DNA of 6,838 nt from an uncultured Alphaproteobacteria bacterium (GTDB lineage Bacteria; Pseudomonadota; Alphaproteobacteria; Puniceispirillales; Puniceispirillaceae), in contig CAJWDO010000089.1 of NCBI GenBank assembly GCA_913031555.1, positions 1 to 6,838 of the forward strand, in the 5' to 3' direction. The position numbers and the translations under genes were made by a program. This document shows, piece after piece, positions 1 to 5,344 of this stretch. A model generated the notes under the pieces. It was not told where the DNA came from and made no database searches. It saw only the letters and a program-made list of their open reading frames with translations. How positions within the stretch are numbered: position 1 is the first letter of the stretch; each line of letters begins with the position of its first letter.

Positions 1-837
1 CGGAAAGTCGCTTTCGAACTTCAGAATGTTGCCGACCTCGGCCCCACGCCAGCCATAGATCGACTGGTCATCATCACCGACGCAACACAGATTCCGCGCA
101 CTGCCGGTCAGCAGGCGCAGCCAGAGATACTGCGCGACATTGGTATCCTGATACTCATCAACCATAATGTAGGTGATGCGGCCATGATAATCGGCCAACA
201 CGTCGGGATGGGACTGCAGAACGGTCAGCATATGCAACAGCAAATCACCGAAATCGACCGCATTGAGGGCCAGTAATCGTGCCTGATAAGCCTCATAAAG
301 CTGTCGCAGCCGGCCATTCGCAAGATCCCCGGCCTCGGCCAGAGAGACTTTATCAGGTGTCAGACCACGATCCTTCCAGCGCTGGATGACGCCGCCAAGA
401 AGCCGCACCGGCCAGCGTTTGGAATCGATATCATCGGCCTCCATCAGCTGTTTCAAGACACGATTCTGGTCGTCCATGTCGAGAATCGTGAAGTCGCTCC
501 GCAGCCCGACCAACTCGGCATGGCGGCGCAGCATCCGCGCGGCAAGGGCATGAAAAGTACCAAGCCAGACCTGCTCGGCCATCGGGCCGACCATGGCGGA
601 GACACGAATCTTCATCTCCCGCGCCGCCTTGTTGGTAAAGGTCACAGCCAGAATATTCCATGGCTTCGCCGTGCCAGTGGCGACAAGCTCGGCAAGGCGC
701 GAGGTCAGCACCCTTGTCTTGCCGGTTCCGGCCCCGGACAGGACCAGGACTGGGCCCGAAAGACTGCGTACGGCTTCACTCTGCGCCTCATTAAGACCGG
801 TAAGCCACGGATGCTCTGATTGCGGGGAAATTTGCAT
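1..837 (-). CDS. uvrD: UvrD/PcrA-type DNA helicase, N-terminal part (3' end outside window)
   Basis: Superfamily 1A 3'-5' DNA helicase, which unwinds DNA with ATP in nucleotide excision and mismatch repair in the cytoplasm. The 279 residues seen carry the expected motifs in order: Q motif LNEAQ (15-19), Walker A GAGTGKT (35-41), motif Ia TFTNKAAREM (66-75), motif Ib GTFHAL (93-98), motif II VDEYQDTN (226-233) with the catalytic DE, and motif III VGDDDQSIYGWRGA (253-266). Family members are usually 700-800 residues, so about the first third is present; the reading frame runs off the left edge intact. I chose the ATG at 837. Another in-frame ATG at 888 would add 17 residues, four of them Cys, and neither start has a good ribosome binding site. 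It is divergent from mlaA. UvrD and PcrA cannot be told apart from this part; Rep is less likely in this group. Confidence 0.93.
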   Translation of the reverse strand, partial: MQISPQSEHPWLTGLNEAQSEAVRSLSGPVLVLSGAGTGKTRVLTSRLAELVATGTAKPWNILAVTFTNKAAREMKIRVSAMVGPMAEQVWLGTFHALAARMLRRHAELVGLRSDFTILDMDDQNRVLKQLMEADDIDSKRWPVRLLGGVIQRWKDRGLTPDKVSLAEAGDLANGRLRQLYEAYQARLLALNAVDFGDLLLHMLTVLQSHPDVLADYHGRITYIMVDEYQDTNVAQYLWLRLLTGSARNLCCVGDDDQSIYGWRGAEVGNILKFESDFP

Positions 838-870
838 GGTGCCAAAGTCGCAAATCGCCACGCACGGGTC

Positions 871-896
871 AACGCCGCAGGGCGCCATGCGGCGTT
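871..896. repeat. Perfect 9-bp inverted repeat, 8-base spacer
   Basis: AACGCCGCA (871-879) is followed by its exact reverse complement TGCGGCGTT (888-896), with the spacer GGGCGCCA, itself containing the palindrome GGCGCC (881-886). It lies 34 bases upstream of the preferred uvrD start and overlaps the alternative start at 886-888. It could be a dimeric regulator's operator, or a hairpin in the uvrD leader. There is no T-run typical of a terminator on either side. The function is unknown. Confidence 0.55.
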
Positions 897-943
897 TGCA
901 CCGCCTGCCAGCCAATCAAGTCGTTTGATTTTCGGGATCTGGT

Positions 944-971
944 TTGCATTTATCCCAGCTTGCGATATCTT
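944..971 (+). promoter_or_regulatory. Weak candidate sigma-70 promoter for mlaA-mlaC
   Basis: TTGCAT (944-949) and TATCTT (966-971) are separated by 16 bases and sit about 30 bases before the mlaA start. The -10 matches the consensus at four of six positions and the -35 at three. The position fits, but the match is weak and chance is a real alternative. Confidence 0.28.
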
Positions 972-1000
972 TTGGTGCGACAGATGGCAGGGGTTCCCGG

Positions 1001-1789
1001 ATGAAACTGTTTCTCGATCTTGATGGCTTTCAACCCCGTCGGTTTACCGCCGTTGCGCTGATCGCGGCCACGGTGGCGCTTGCCGGGTGTTCGTCGACCC
1101 CGCCCACCGACCGCAGCGACGCGCGCGACCGGTATGAAGATGCGAATCGCAAGGTCTTCGCGTTCAATATGGACGTCGACACCTACGTGCTGGAACCTGT
1201 TGCTTCGGGCTATCGCAACACCGTGCCGGAAGGCGGGCGTACCGCCATCGACAACCATCTTCGCTGGGCGTCAATGCCGTCAACGGCGATCAATTCGACG
1301 CTTCAGGGCAAATTTGAAAATGCCACGCTGGCAACGCTGAACTTCCTTGTGAACGGCCTGACGCTTGGTTTTGCCGATCTGTCAGAGGATGACCAGAAGG
1401 TGGACCGCGAGGATTTTGGCCAGACGCTGGCCGCCTATGATGTGCCGGAAGGATCCTATCTCATGGTGCCCGTTCTGGGGCCCCGCACCACCCGCTCACT
1501 GACCGGGAACGTGGTGGATATCGTACTGAACCCGCTGCAGATATTCGGCACTGGCAACACGGCTGACGCCGTCAGGACAGCCCAGGCACCGGCTGGTGCC
1601 GTCAGCTTTCGCGCCAACAATTTCGAGGCGTTCAACGATGTGAAATACAATTCACTCGATCCCTATGCACGGACACGCTCGGTCTATTACCAGACACGAA
1701 TCGGACTGCTTGAGGACCGTGTGGCCGAAGGCGCCGGGAGCGCCGTATCCGAAGATGAGTTCGATTCGCTATTCGAGGATTCCAATTGA
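1001..1789 (+). CDS. mlaA: MlaA (VacJ) outer-membrane phospholipid transport lipoprotein
   Basis: Known role of the family: MlaA sits in the inner leaflet of the outer membrane, removes mislocalised phospholipids from the outer leaflet and passes them to MlaC. The 262-residue product (E. coli MlaA is about 250) has a lipoprotein signal peptide with lipobox LAGC and lipidated Cys30. The MlaA core begins with NRKVFAFN (49-56) and continues through VLEPVASGY; the C-terminal part has DPYARTRSVYYQTR and an acidic tail. ATG 1001 is chosen because AGGGG lies seven bases upstream and it gives a clean signal peptide; a TTG at 944 would place 19 extra residues before it. The gene overlaps mlaC by one base, so the two are very probably cotranscribed and translationally coupled. 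Confidence 0.94.
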   Translation: MKLFLDLDGFQPRRFTAVALIAATVALAGCSSTPPTDRSDARDRYEDANRKVFAFNMDVDTYVLEPVASGYRNTVPEGGRTAIDNHLRWASMPSTAINSTLQGKFENATLATLNFLVNGLTLGFADLSEDDQKVDREDFGQTLAAYDVPEGSYLMVPVLGPRTTRSLTGNVVDIVLNPLQIFGTGNTADAVRTAQAPAGAVSFRANNFEAFNDVKYNSLDPYARTRSVYYQTRIGLLEDRVAEGAGSAVSEDEFDSLFEDSN

Positions 1790-2424
1790 TGGTTCGTCGC
1801 CGTTTTCTTGCTATCGCCTTTGCATGCCTTGCCTTTGCAACATTGCCGGCAAATATCGCCAGCGCGGATGACCGGCAGGCCGCCGCCGGCGAACTGATCG
1901 ACCGAATGATTGCCGATCTACAGGCATTTCTTGCCACGGATACGGGCGATGTGGCGTCGCGTTCAGCCGAGATCGACCGCGTGCTGAGTGCCTATTTCGA
2001 CATGGATACCATCACCCGCTTTTCGGCCGGCCAGTACTGGCGCGCGGCGAATGCGGACCAGAGGGCGGAATATGGAACGCTGTTCCGCGAGGTGCTGTGC
2101 GGCACCATCGTGCGCAATTTCGACCAACTGAACGGTCTGGAATACAGCCCGGGCATGACAAGCACGAAAGGCGACAAATTTGTCATAGTCGGCGGCACCT
2201 TCACCGACACCAACGGCGGCAGACCACCGGTGGCCGTCAACTGGCGGGTGCTTACCCGTGAAGGCCAGCCGCCACGGGTTTTCGATATCGAGATCGAGAA
2301 TCTGTCACTGCTGGTCACGCAGAAACAGGAAAATGTCGCCGTGGTCCGCAAGAACAAGGGCCAGTTCATAGCCCTGATCGAAGCTATGCAGGCGCGTCTC
2401 GAAGCACCGCTTCACAGCAACTGA
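1789..2424 (+). CDS. mlaC: MlaC periplasmic phospholipid-binding protein
   Basis: MlaC (Ttg2D, toluene-tolerance family) is the soluble periplasmic shuttle that carries one phospholipid between MlaA at the outer membrane and the MlaFEDB transporter at the inner membrane. The 211-residue product is the usual length. It starts with a Sec signal peptide: MVRRR, then a hydrophobic stretch to about residue 19, with likely cleavage after ASA (residue 26). The mature part has a helical N-terminus (LIDRMIADLQAFL), the region YFDMDTITRF typical of the family, and a beta-rich part with VNWRVLTREGQPPRVFDIEIENLSL. The ATG at 1789 shares its A with the mlaA stop (TGATG), and GAGGA lies nine bases upstream inside mlaA. 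The TTG at 1786 would add one residue. The paralogue HpnM is a less likely identity given the adjacent mlaA. Confidence 0.92.
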   Translation: MVRRRFLAIAFACLAFATLPANIASADDRQAAAGELIDRMIADLQAFLATDTGDVASRSAEIDRVLSAYFDMDTITRFSAGQYWRAANADQRAEYGTLFREVLCGTIVRNFDQLNGLEYSPGMTSTKGDKFVIVGGTFTDTNGGRPPVAVNWRVLTREGQPPRVFDIEIENLSLLVTQKQENVAVVRKNKGQFIALIEAMQARLEAPLHSN

Positions 2425-2431
2425 ACTGGCG

Positions 2432-2473
2432 GGCCAATCCAGCGGGGCCAGTCCAGCGGGGCCAGTCCAGCGG
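2432..2473. repeat. Three 14-bp tandem repeats between mlaC and ettA
   Basis: The unit GGCCAGTCCAGCGG occurs at 2446-2459 and 2460-2473 exactly, and at 2432-2445 with one change (A for G at 2437). It starts eight bases after the mlaC stop. ACTGGC at 2425-2430 can pair with GCCAGT in copy two (2447-2452) or copy three (2461-2466), so the mlaC transcript could form alternative hairpins here. There is no T-run, so this is not a classic intrinsic terminator. Confidence 0.85.
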
Positions 2474-2490
2474 GCTCCAAGAGGTCATCG

Positions 2491-2509
2491 CGGGCGTGAA
2501 TGCCGCCCG
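2491..2509 (-). terminator. GC-rich hairpin after ettA, candidate terminator
   Basis: CGGGCG (2491-2496) and CGCCCG (2504-2509) form a perfect 6-bp stem with a 7-base loop. In the ettA direction it begins two bases after the stop codon. No U-run follows on either strand, so it may be a transcript-end stabiliser or a weak terminator used from both sides of this convergent gap rather than a standard intrinsic one. Confidence 0.38.
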
Positions 2510-2511
2510 GT

Positions 2512-4191
2512 CTACCGGCTGATGGGCTTGTATTTGATCCTTGTCGGGCGATCCGCCTCGGCGCCGAGACGGCGCTTGCGATCCGCCTCATAGGCCTCGT
2601 AATTCCCTTCAAACCACTCGACATGGCTGTTGCCCTCGAACGCCAGAATATGCGTTGCGATCCGGTCGAGGAACCAGCGGTCGTGGCTGACCACCACGGC
2701 GCAGCCGGCAAATTCCTCAAGCGCCTCTTCCAGCGCCCGCAACGTGTCGACATCGAGATCGTTTGTTGGCTCATCAAGAAGCAGCAGATTGGCGCCACTC
2801 TTCAGCATCCGCGCCAGATGCACCCGATTACGCTCACCGCCAGACAGCTGGCCGACACGTTTCTGCTGGTCGCCGCCCTTGAAATTGAACTGTCCGACAT
2901 AGGCGCGCGAGGCCATGGTCCGCTTACCAAGCTCAACCTCATCGAGACCGTCCGAGATCACTTCCCAGACCGTCTTGGAATTGTCGAGATCATCACGCGA
3001 CTGGTCGACATAGCCAAGCTTCACCGTGTCGCCGACGGTGAATGTGCCGTCGTCGGGCGTCTCGCCACCGGTGATCATGCGGAACAATGTTGTCTTGCCG
3101 GCGCCGTTCGGGCCGATAACACCAACGATACCGCCGGGCGGCAGTCGGAATGACAGATCGTCGATCAACAGCCGGTCACCGAACCCCTTGCCAAGGCCGT
3201 CGGCGTTGATCACCACGTCACCAAGGCGCGGGCCAGCCGGAATGTGGATCTTGGCGGTGTCGATCTGGCGCTGGCCTTCATCGGCAAGCATCTTTTCATA
3301 GGCGCTGATGCGGGCCTTAGACTTGGCCTGCCGCGCCTTTGGTGCGGCACGCACCCAGTCAAGCTCGCGCGAAAGCGACTTCACGCGCGCGTCCTCGGCT
3401 CTGCCTTCCTGCTCAAGACGTTTGTGCTTCTGTTCCAGCCATCCGGAATAATTGCCCTCATAGGGGATGCCGGCACCGCGGTCGAGTTCGAGGATCCAGC
3501 CTGCCACCTCGTCAAGGAAGTAGCGGTCATGCGTGATCGTCACGACGGTGCCGGGGAAATCATGCAGGAACCGCTGCAGCCACGCCACCGATTCGGCATC
3601 AAGGTGGTTGGTCGGCTCGTCAAGAAGCAGCATGTCGGGCGCGCTGAGAAGCAGCGTGCACAACGCCACACGGCGCTTTTCACCACCTGAAAGTTTTTTC
3701 ACGTCGGAGTCGCCTGGCGGCACACGAAGCGCGTCCATGGCTATCTCGGCCTTGCGCTCCAGATCCCAGCCATCAATGGCGTCGATCTTCTCCTGCAACT
3801 CGGCCTGCTCGGCGATCACCGCATTCATCTCGTCATCGGTCAACTCCTCGGCAAAGCGGGCGCTTACCTCGTTGAACCGGTCCATCAACTCCTTGGCCTG
3901 GCCCATGCCGGCCAGAACATTGCCGATTACATCCATGCTCTCGTCAAGCTCGGGTTCCTGCGCCAGATAGCCGACCTTGATGCCATCGGCGGCCCAGGCA
4001 TCGCCATTGAACTCGGTATCCAGCCCGGCCATGATCCGCAGCAAGGTCGATTTACCGGAACCGTTCAGGCCAAGCACACCGATCTTGGCGCCGGGAAGAA
4101 AGGACAGGCTGACATTCTTCAGCACTTCCTTGCCGCCGGGCCAGCTCTTGGACAGGCGATGCATGACATAAACATACTGATGGCTGGACAT
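2512..4191 (-). CDS. ettA: EttA, energy-dependent translational throttle (ABC-F ATPase)
   Basis: ABC-F protein. In E. coli, EttA binds the ribosomal E site and gates the first steps of elongation according to ATP/ADP level. The 559-residue product (E. coli about 555) has two ATP-binding cassettes and no membrane segment. Cassette 1: Walker A GLNGSGKST (about 41-49), signature LSGGE (about 167), Walker B LLLDEPTNHLD, H-loop THD (about 220). Between its Walker A and signature lies the acidic insertion (about 95-140) expected of the 'arm'. The linker (about 240-315) is rich in Arg, Lys and Glu, as in the P-site tRNA interacting motif. Cassette 2: Walker A GPNGAGKTT (about 360), LSGGE (about 449), LLLDEPTNDLD, SHD. 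Both catalytic Glu are present. The N-terminus (YVMHRLSK, then LKNVSLSFLPGAKIGVLG) closely matches EttA rather than Uup or YheS. Start ATG 4191 has CAGGAGA about eight bases upstream. It is a single gene, convergent with mlaC. Confidence 0.96.
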   Translation of the reverse strand: MSSHQYVYVMHRLSKSWPGGKEVLKNVSLSFLPGAKIGVLGLNGSGKSTLLRIMAGLDTEFNGDAWAADGIKVGYLAQEPELDESMDVIGNVLAGMGQAKELMDRFNEVSARFAEELTDDEMNAVIAEQAELQEKIDAIDGWDLERKAEIAMDALRVPPGDSDVKKLSGGEKRRVALCTLLLSAPDMLLLDEPTNHLDAESVAWLQRFLHDFPGTVVTITHDRYFLDEVAGWILELDRGAGIPYEGNYSGWLEQKHKRLEQEGRAEDARVKSLSRELDWVRAAPKARQAKSKARISAYEKMLADEGQRQIDTAKIHIPAGPRLGDVVINADGLGKGFGDRLLIDDLSFRLPPGGIVGVIGPNGAGKTTLFRMITGGETPDDGTFTVGDTVKLGYVDQSRDDLDNSKTVWEVISDGLDEVELGKRTMASRAYVGQFNFKGGDQQKRVGQLSGGERNRVHLARMLKSGANLLLLDEPTNDLDVDTLRALEEALEEFAGCAVVVSHDRWFLDRIATHILAFEGNSHVEWFEGNYEAYEADRKRRLGAEADRPTRIKYKPISR

Positions 4192-4280
4192 GGTGTGTCT
4201 CCTGGCTGAACAGATCGGCGGCTCCGATGGCCGTCGCGATGTCTTGATGGGCCGCGCTGTGCGGGCGTGGCGCTTGCCAG

Positions 4281-4309
4281 TTTCTAGCCCTTGCGCCCCC
4301 CAATCTCAA
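4281..4309 (-). promoter_or_regulatory. Candidate sigma-70 promoter for ettA
   Basis: Read on the minus strand, TTGAGA (4309-4304) and TAGAAA (4286-4281) are separated by exactly 17 bases. They match the consensus at five of six and four of six positions. It would give an ettA leader of about 80 bases. This is the best promoter match I found in the window. Confidence 0.5.
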
Positions 4310-4454
4310 CATGCAATCGCATGCGGCAATCGCGACAGCCACTCGCGTTATGCCATACCGGCATCAGGGACGGCCCCGGGACGGTCAAACGTCGGCGCAT
4401 GGCGAGGTAAGGCAGTCCGCGGCAGGATCTCACCCGAAGGGGTAATGATTCGCC

Positions 4455-4482
4455 TTGATTCATCGGGTCCGGTCTCTAAGCT
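4455..4482 (+). promoter_or_regulatory. Weak candidate promoter for the 4518-4862 gene
   Basis: TTGATT (4455-4460) and TAAGCT (4477-4482) are 16 bases apart, ending 35 bases before the start codon. Position and spacing are reasonable; the -10 matches at only three of six positions. Confidence 0.27.
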
Positions 4483-4517
4483 GGCATCCTTACGAGGGGA
4501 CATTGACGGGGATAAAT

Positions 4518-4862
4518 ATGGCGGACGCCTTGCCAGCGCTGGGAATCGTGATTGACCTTCCGCTCGGGATTCTGATGTGGGCCGCCACCCTGCGTTTCCT
4601 GTTGTCGATGTTCGTCAAGGAAGACAGCCGGTTCGGCCTGATGCGGGTGCTGAACGCGATTGTCATGCCCGCAACCCGCGCCGCGATGATGGCAGCGCCG
4701 CGCTGGGTGATTGACCGCACCGGCCCGCTCTATCTGGCCTTTCTTCTGTTGATCGCCCGCTATTATATCCTGCCGCTTCTGGTCGGCTATGATGTGCCGG
4801 GTTTCGGGTCGATGCCGCTTGAAGGACTGCTGTTGTCGGTCCGTTACGAGATCGGCCTCTAG
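4518..4862 (+). CDS. Small integral membrane protein, possibly YggT-like
   Basis: 114 residues with two or three hydrophobic segments: about 9-29 (IVIDLPLGILMWAATLRFLL), about 69-88 (GPLYLAFLLLIARYYILPLL) and a short one near the C-terminus. Between the first two lies FGLMRVLNAIVMPATRAAM, ending in Pro-Arg. A helix, then an N..V.P..R amphipathic stretch with a second Pro, then a helix containing LLIARYY, recalls the YggT/Ycf19 family, whose members are near 90-100 residues or a tandem of two such units. I see this by eye only; the family is poorly understood and linked to membrane and osmotic functions. Start ATG 4518 has ACGGGGA five bases upstream; the frame is open further back to a TTG-type start at 4455, but without a ribosome site. 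It is divergent from ettA and convergent, 26 bases apart, with the next gene. Confidence 0.72.
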   Translation: MADALPALGIVIDLPLGILMWAATLRFLLSMFVKEDSRFGLMRVLNAIVMPATRAAMMAAPRWVIDRTGPLYLAFLLLIARYYILPLLVGYDVPGFGSMPLEGLLLSVRYEIGL

Positions 4863-4869
4863 AGCGCAC

Positions 4870-4883
4870 CTGTTACGAAACAG
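4870..4883. terminator. Short hairpin in the 26-base convergent gap
   Basis: CTGTT (4870-4874) pairs with AACAG (4879-4883) around the tetraloop ACGA, between two convergent genes. It has no T-run and only five pairs, so it is at best a weak terminator acting on both strands. Confidence 0.25.
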
Positions 4884-4888
4884 TCAGG

Positions 4889-5269
4889 CTATTCTGAAAC
4901 AATCCGGATTGTCTGTTCTCGCTCTCCGGCAGGTGACAGGCGCCAGATCTCACTGCCGTCTGGCCCGTCGACAATCAGCACGAAACCGGCCTCATCGGCG
5001 CTTGCCGAACGTATCGACCTGCCATCGGGAATCGTCAGACTGATTGTCTCGGGCGGCGCACTCATCTTCGCCAGCCGCGAAGCGATGGTGCCGATCACCA
5101 CCGCCGTCAGCACGATGATCAACCCCCCCATGACAATGGCGGCAGCCTTGATCAGGCCCAGATTGCGAACGATGGCGGATGGTCTGGCCTCGGTTTCGTC
5201 GATCTTCCGGTCGCCCGTCCCGGAATCACCCGTCCCGGAATCACCAATCCTGGAATCACCTGCCTGCAT
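4889..5269 (-). CDS. Single-helix membrane protein with GDSGT repeats, possibly DUF6476-like
   Basis: 126 residues. Residues 4-21 are a hydrophilic repeat of GDSRI/GDSGT units. Residues 22-38 are charged, then one transmembrane helix spans about 40-63 (IKAAAIVMGGLIIVLTAVVI). The remaining 60 residues look beta-rich: ISLTIPDGRSIRSAS, FVLIVDGPDGSEIWRL, REQTIRIVSE. A one-helix protein with a 'LPDG...' strand and an 'IW.L.P..G' strand next to an RluA-family gene fits the DUF6476 proteins I remember from alphaproteobacteria; this is from memory and unproven. With no cleavable signal, it is likely anchored with the C-terminal part outside the cytoplasm. ATG 5269 is chosen because AGGAAAGG lies just upstream; a TTG at 5323 lacks such a site. 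It is divergent from rluD, 75 bases away. Function unknown. Confidence 0.75.
   Translation of the reverse strand: MQAGDSRIGDSGTGDSGTGDRKIDETEARPSAIVRNLGLIKAAAIVMGGLIIVLTAVVIGTIASRLAKMSAPPETISLTIPDGRSIRSASADEAGFVLIVDGPDGSEIWRLSPAGEREQTIRIVSE
5210..5260 (-). repeat. 15-bp in-frame tandem repeat coding GDSGT
   Basis: On the coding strand, the unit GGTGATTCCGGGACG occurs twice exactly (5245-5231 and 5230-5216), once with changes at the front (5260-5246, GDSRI), and once partly (5215-5210, GD). Because the unit is five codons, copy-number change would lengthen or shorten the protein without breaking its frame. Confidence 0.85.
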
Positions 5270-5344
5270 GTAATTGCCTTTCCTGAGCGCCGCCGCCCCA
5301 TAGAGGAGTGTCTTCGCCGCCAATATAGGCTAGTCTGCCCGGCA
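5270..5344. promoter_or_regulatory. Shared promoter gap between the DUF6476-like gene and rluD
   Basis: In this 75-base gap, TATAGG (5324-5329) could be a rightward -10 for rluD, with a start of transcription near 5336 and so a leader of fewer than ten bases; no good -35 precedes it. The leftward gene has AGGAAAGG as a ribosome site, and a poor TTGGCG-N15-TATGGG promoter match. GAGGAG at 5303-5308 is too far from the rluD start to serve as its ribosome site. Confidence 0.3.

Larger units (their letters stand above)
838..1000. other. Intergenic region between divergent uvrD and mlaA
   Basis: This 163-bp gap must hold the promoters of both divergent genes. It contains the inverted repeat at 871-896 and a weak promoter-like pair for mlaA, both listed separately. 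I found no convincing sigma-70 promoter toward uvrD and no LexA box of the alphaproteobacterial GTTC-N7-GTTC type. No RNA gene is recognisable. Confidence 0.6.
4192..4517. other. Intergenic region between divergent ettA and a small membrane protein gene
   Basis: This 326-bp stretch has no credible gene: open frames crossing it are shadows continuing from ettA or unlike any family I know. It holds the ettA promoter candidate (4281-4309), a weaker one for the rightward gene (4455-4482), the 8-base direct repeat GCAATCGC at 4313-4320 and 4326-4333, and a short inverted repeat ATGCC/GGCAT (4350-4354 and 4360-4364). The direct repeat lies just upstream of the ettA -35, where an activator could bind, but it may be chance. 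Confidence 0.6.

Noticed and set aside
979..990. GACAGATGGCAG shared with 6609-6620
   Set aside because: An identical 12-base string occurs before mlaA and at the rpoH start. One is non-coding upstream sequence and the other spans a start codon; no flanking similarity extends it, so it looks like chance.
944..1000. TTG start for mlaA at 944
   Set aside because: It would put 19 residues ahead of the lipoprotein signal peptide and has no ribosome site; ATG 1001 has AGGGG seven bases upstream.
2432..2473. CRISPR array
   Set aside because: The 14-bp units abut with no spacers between them, so this is a simple tandem repeat.
2500..3153. Long open frame on the plus strand (217 residues) opposite ettA
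   Set aside because: It lies entirely within or antisense to ettA, which has full ABC-F motifs. High GC gives long shadow frames, and this one has no recognisable family or ribosome site.
4052..4342. Minus-strand open frame crossing the ettA start
   Set aside because: It overlaps the 5' part of ettA in another frame and has a composition typical of out-of-frame GC-rich sequence.
4190..4555. Plus-strand open frame across the ettA upstream gap
   Set aside because: It overlaps the start of the small membrane protein gene in another frame and would span the ettA promoter. It has no family resemblance.
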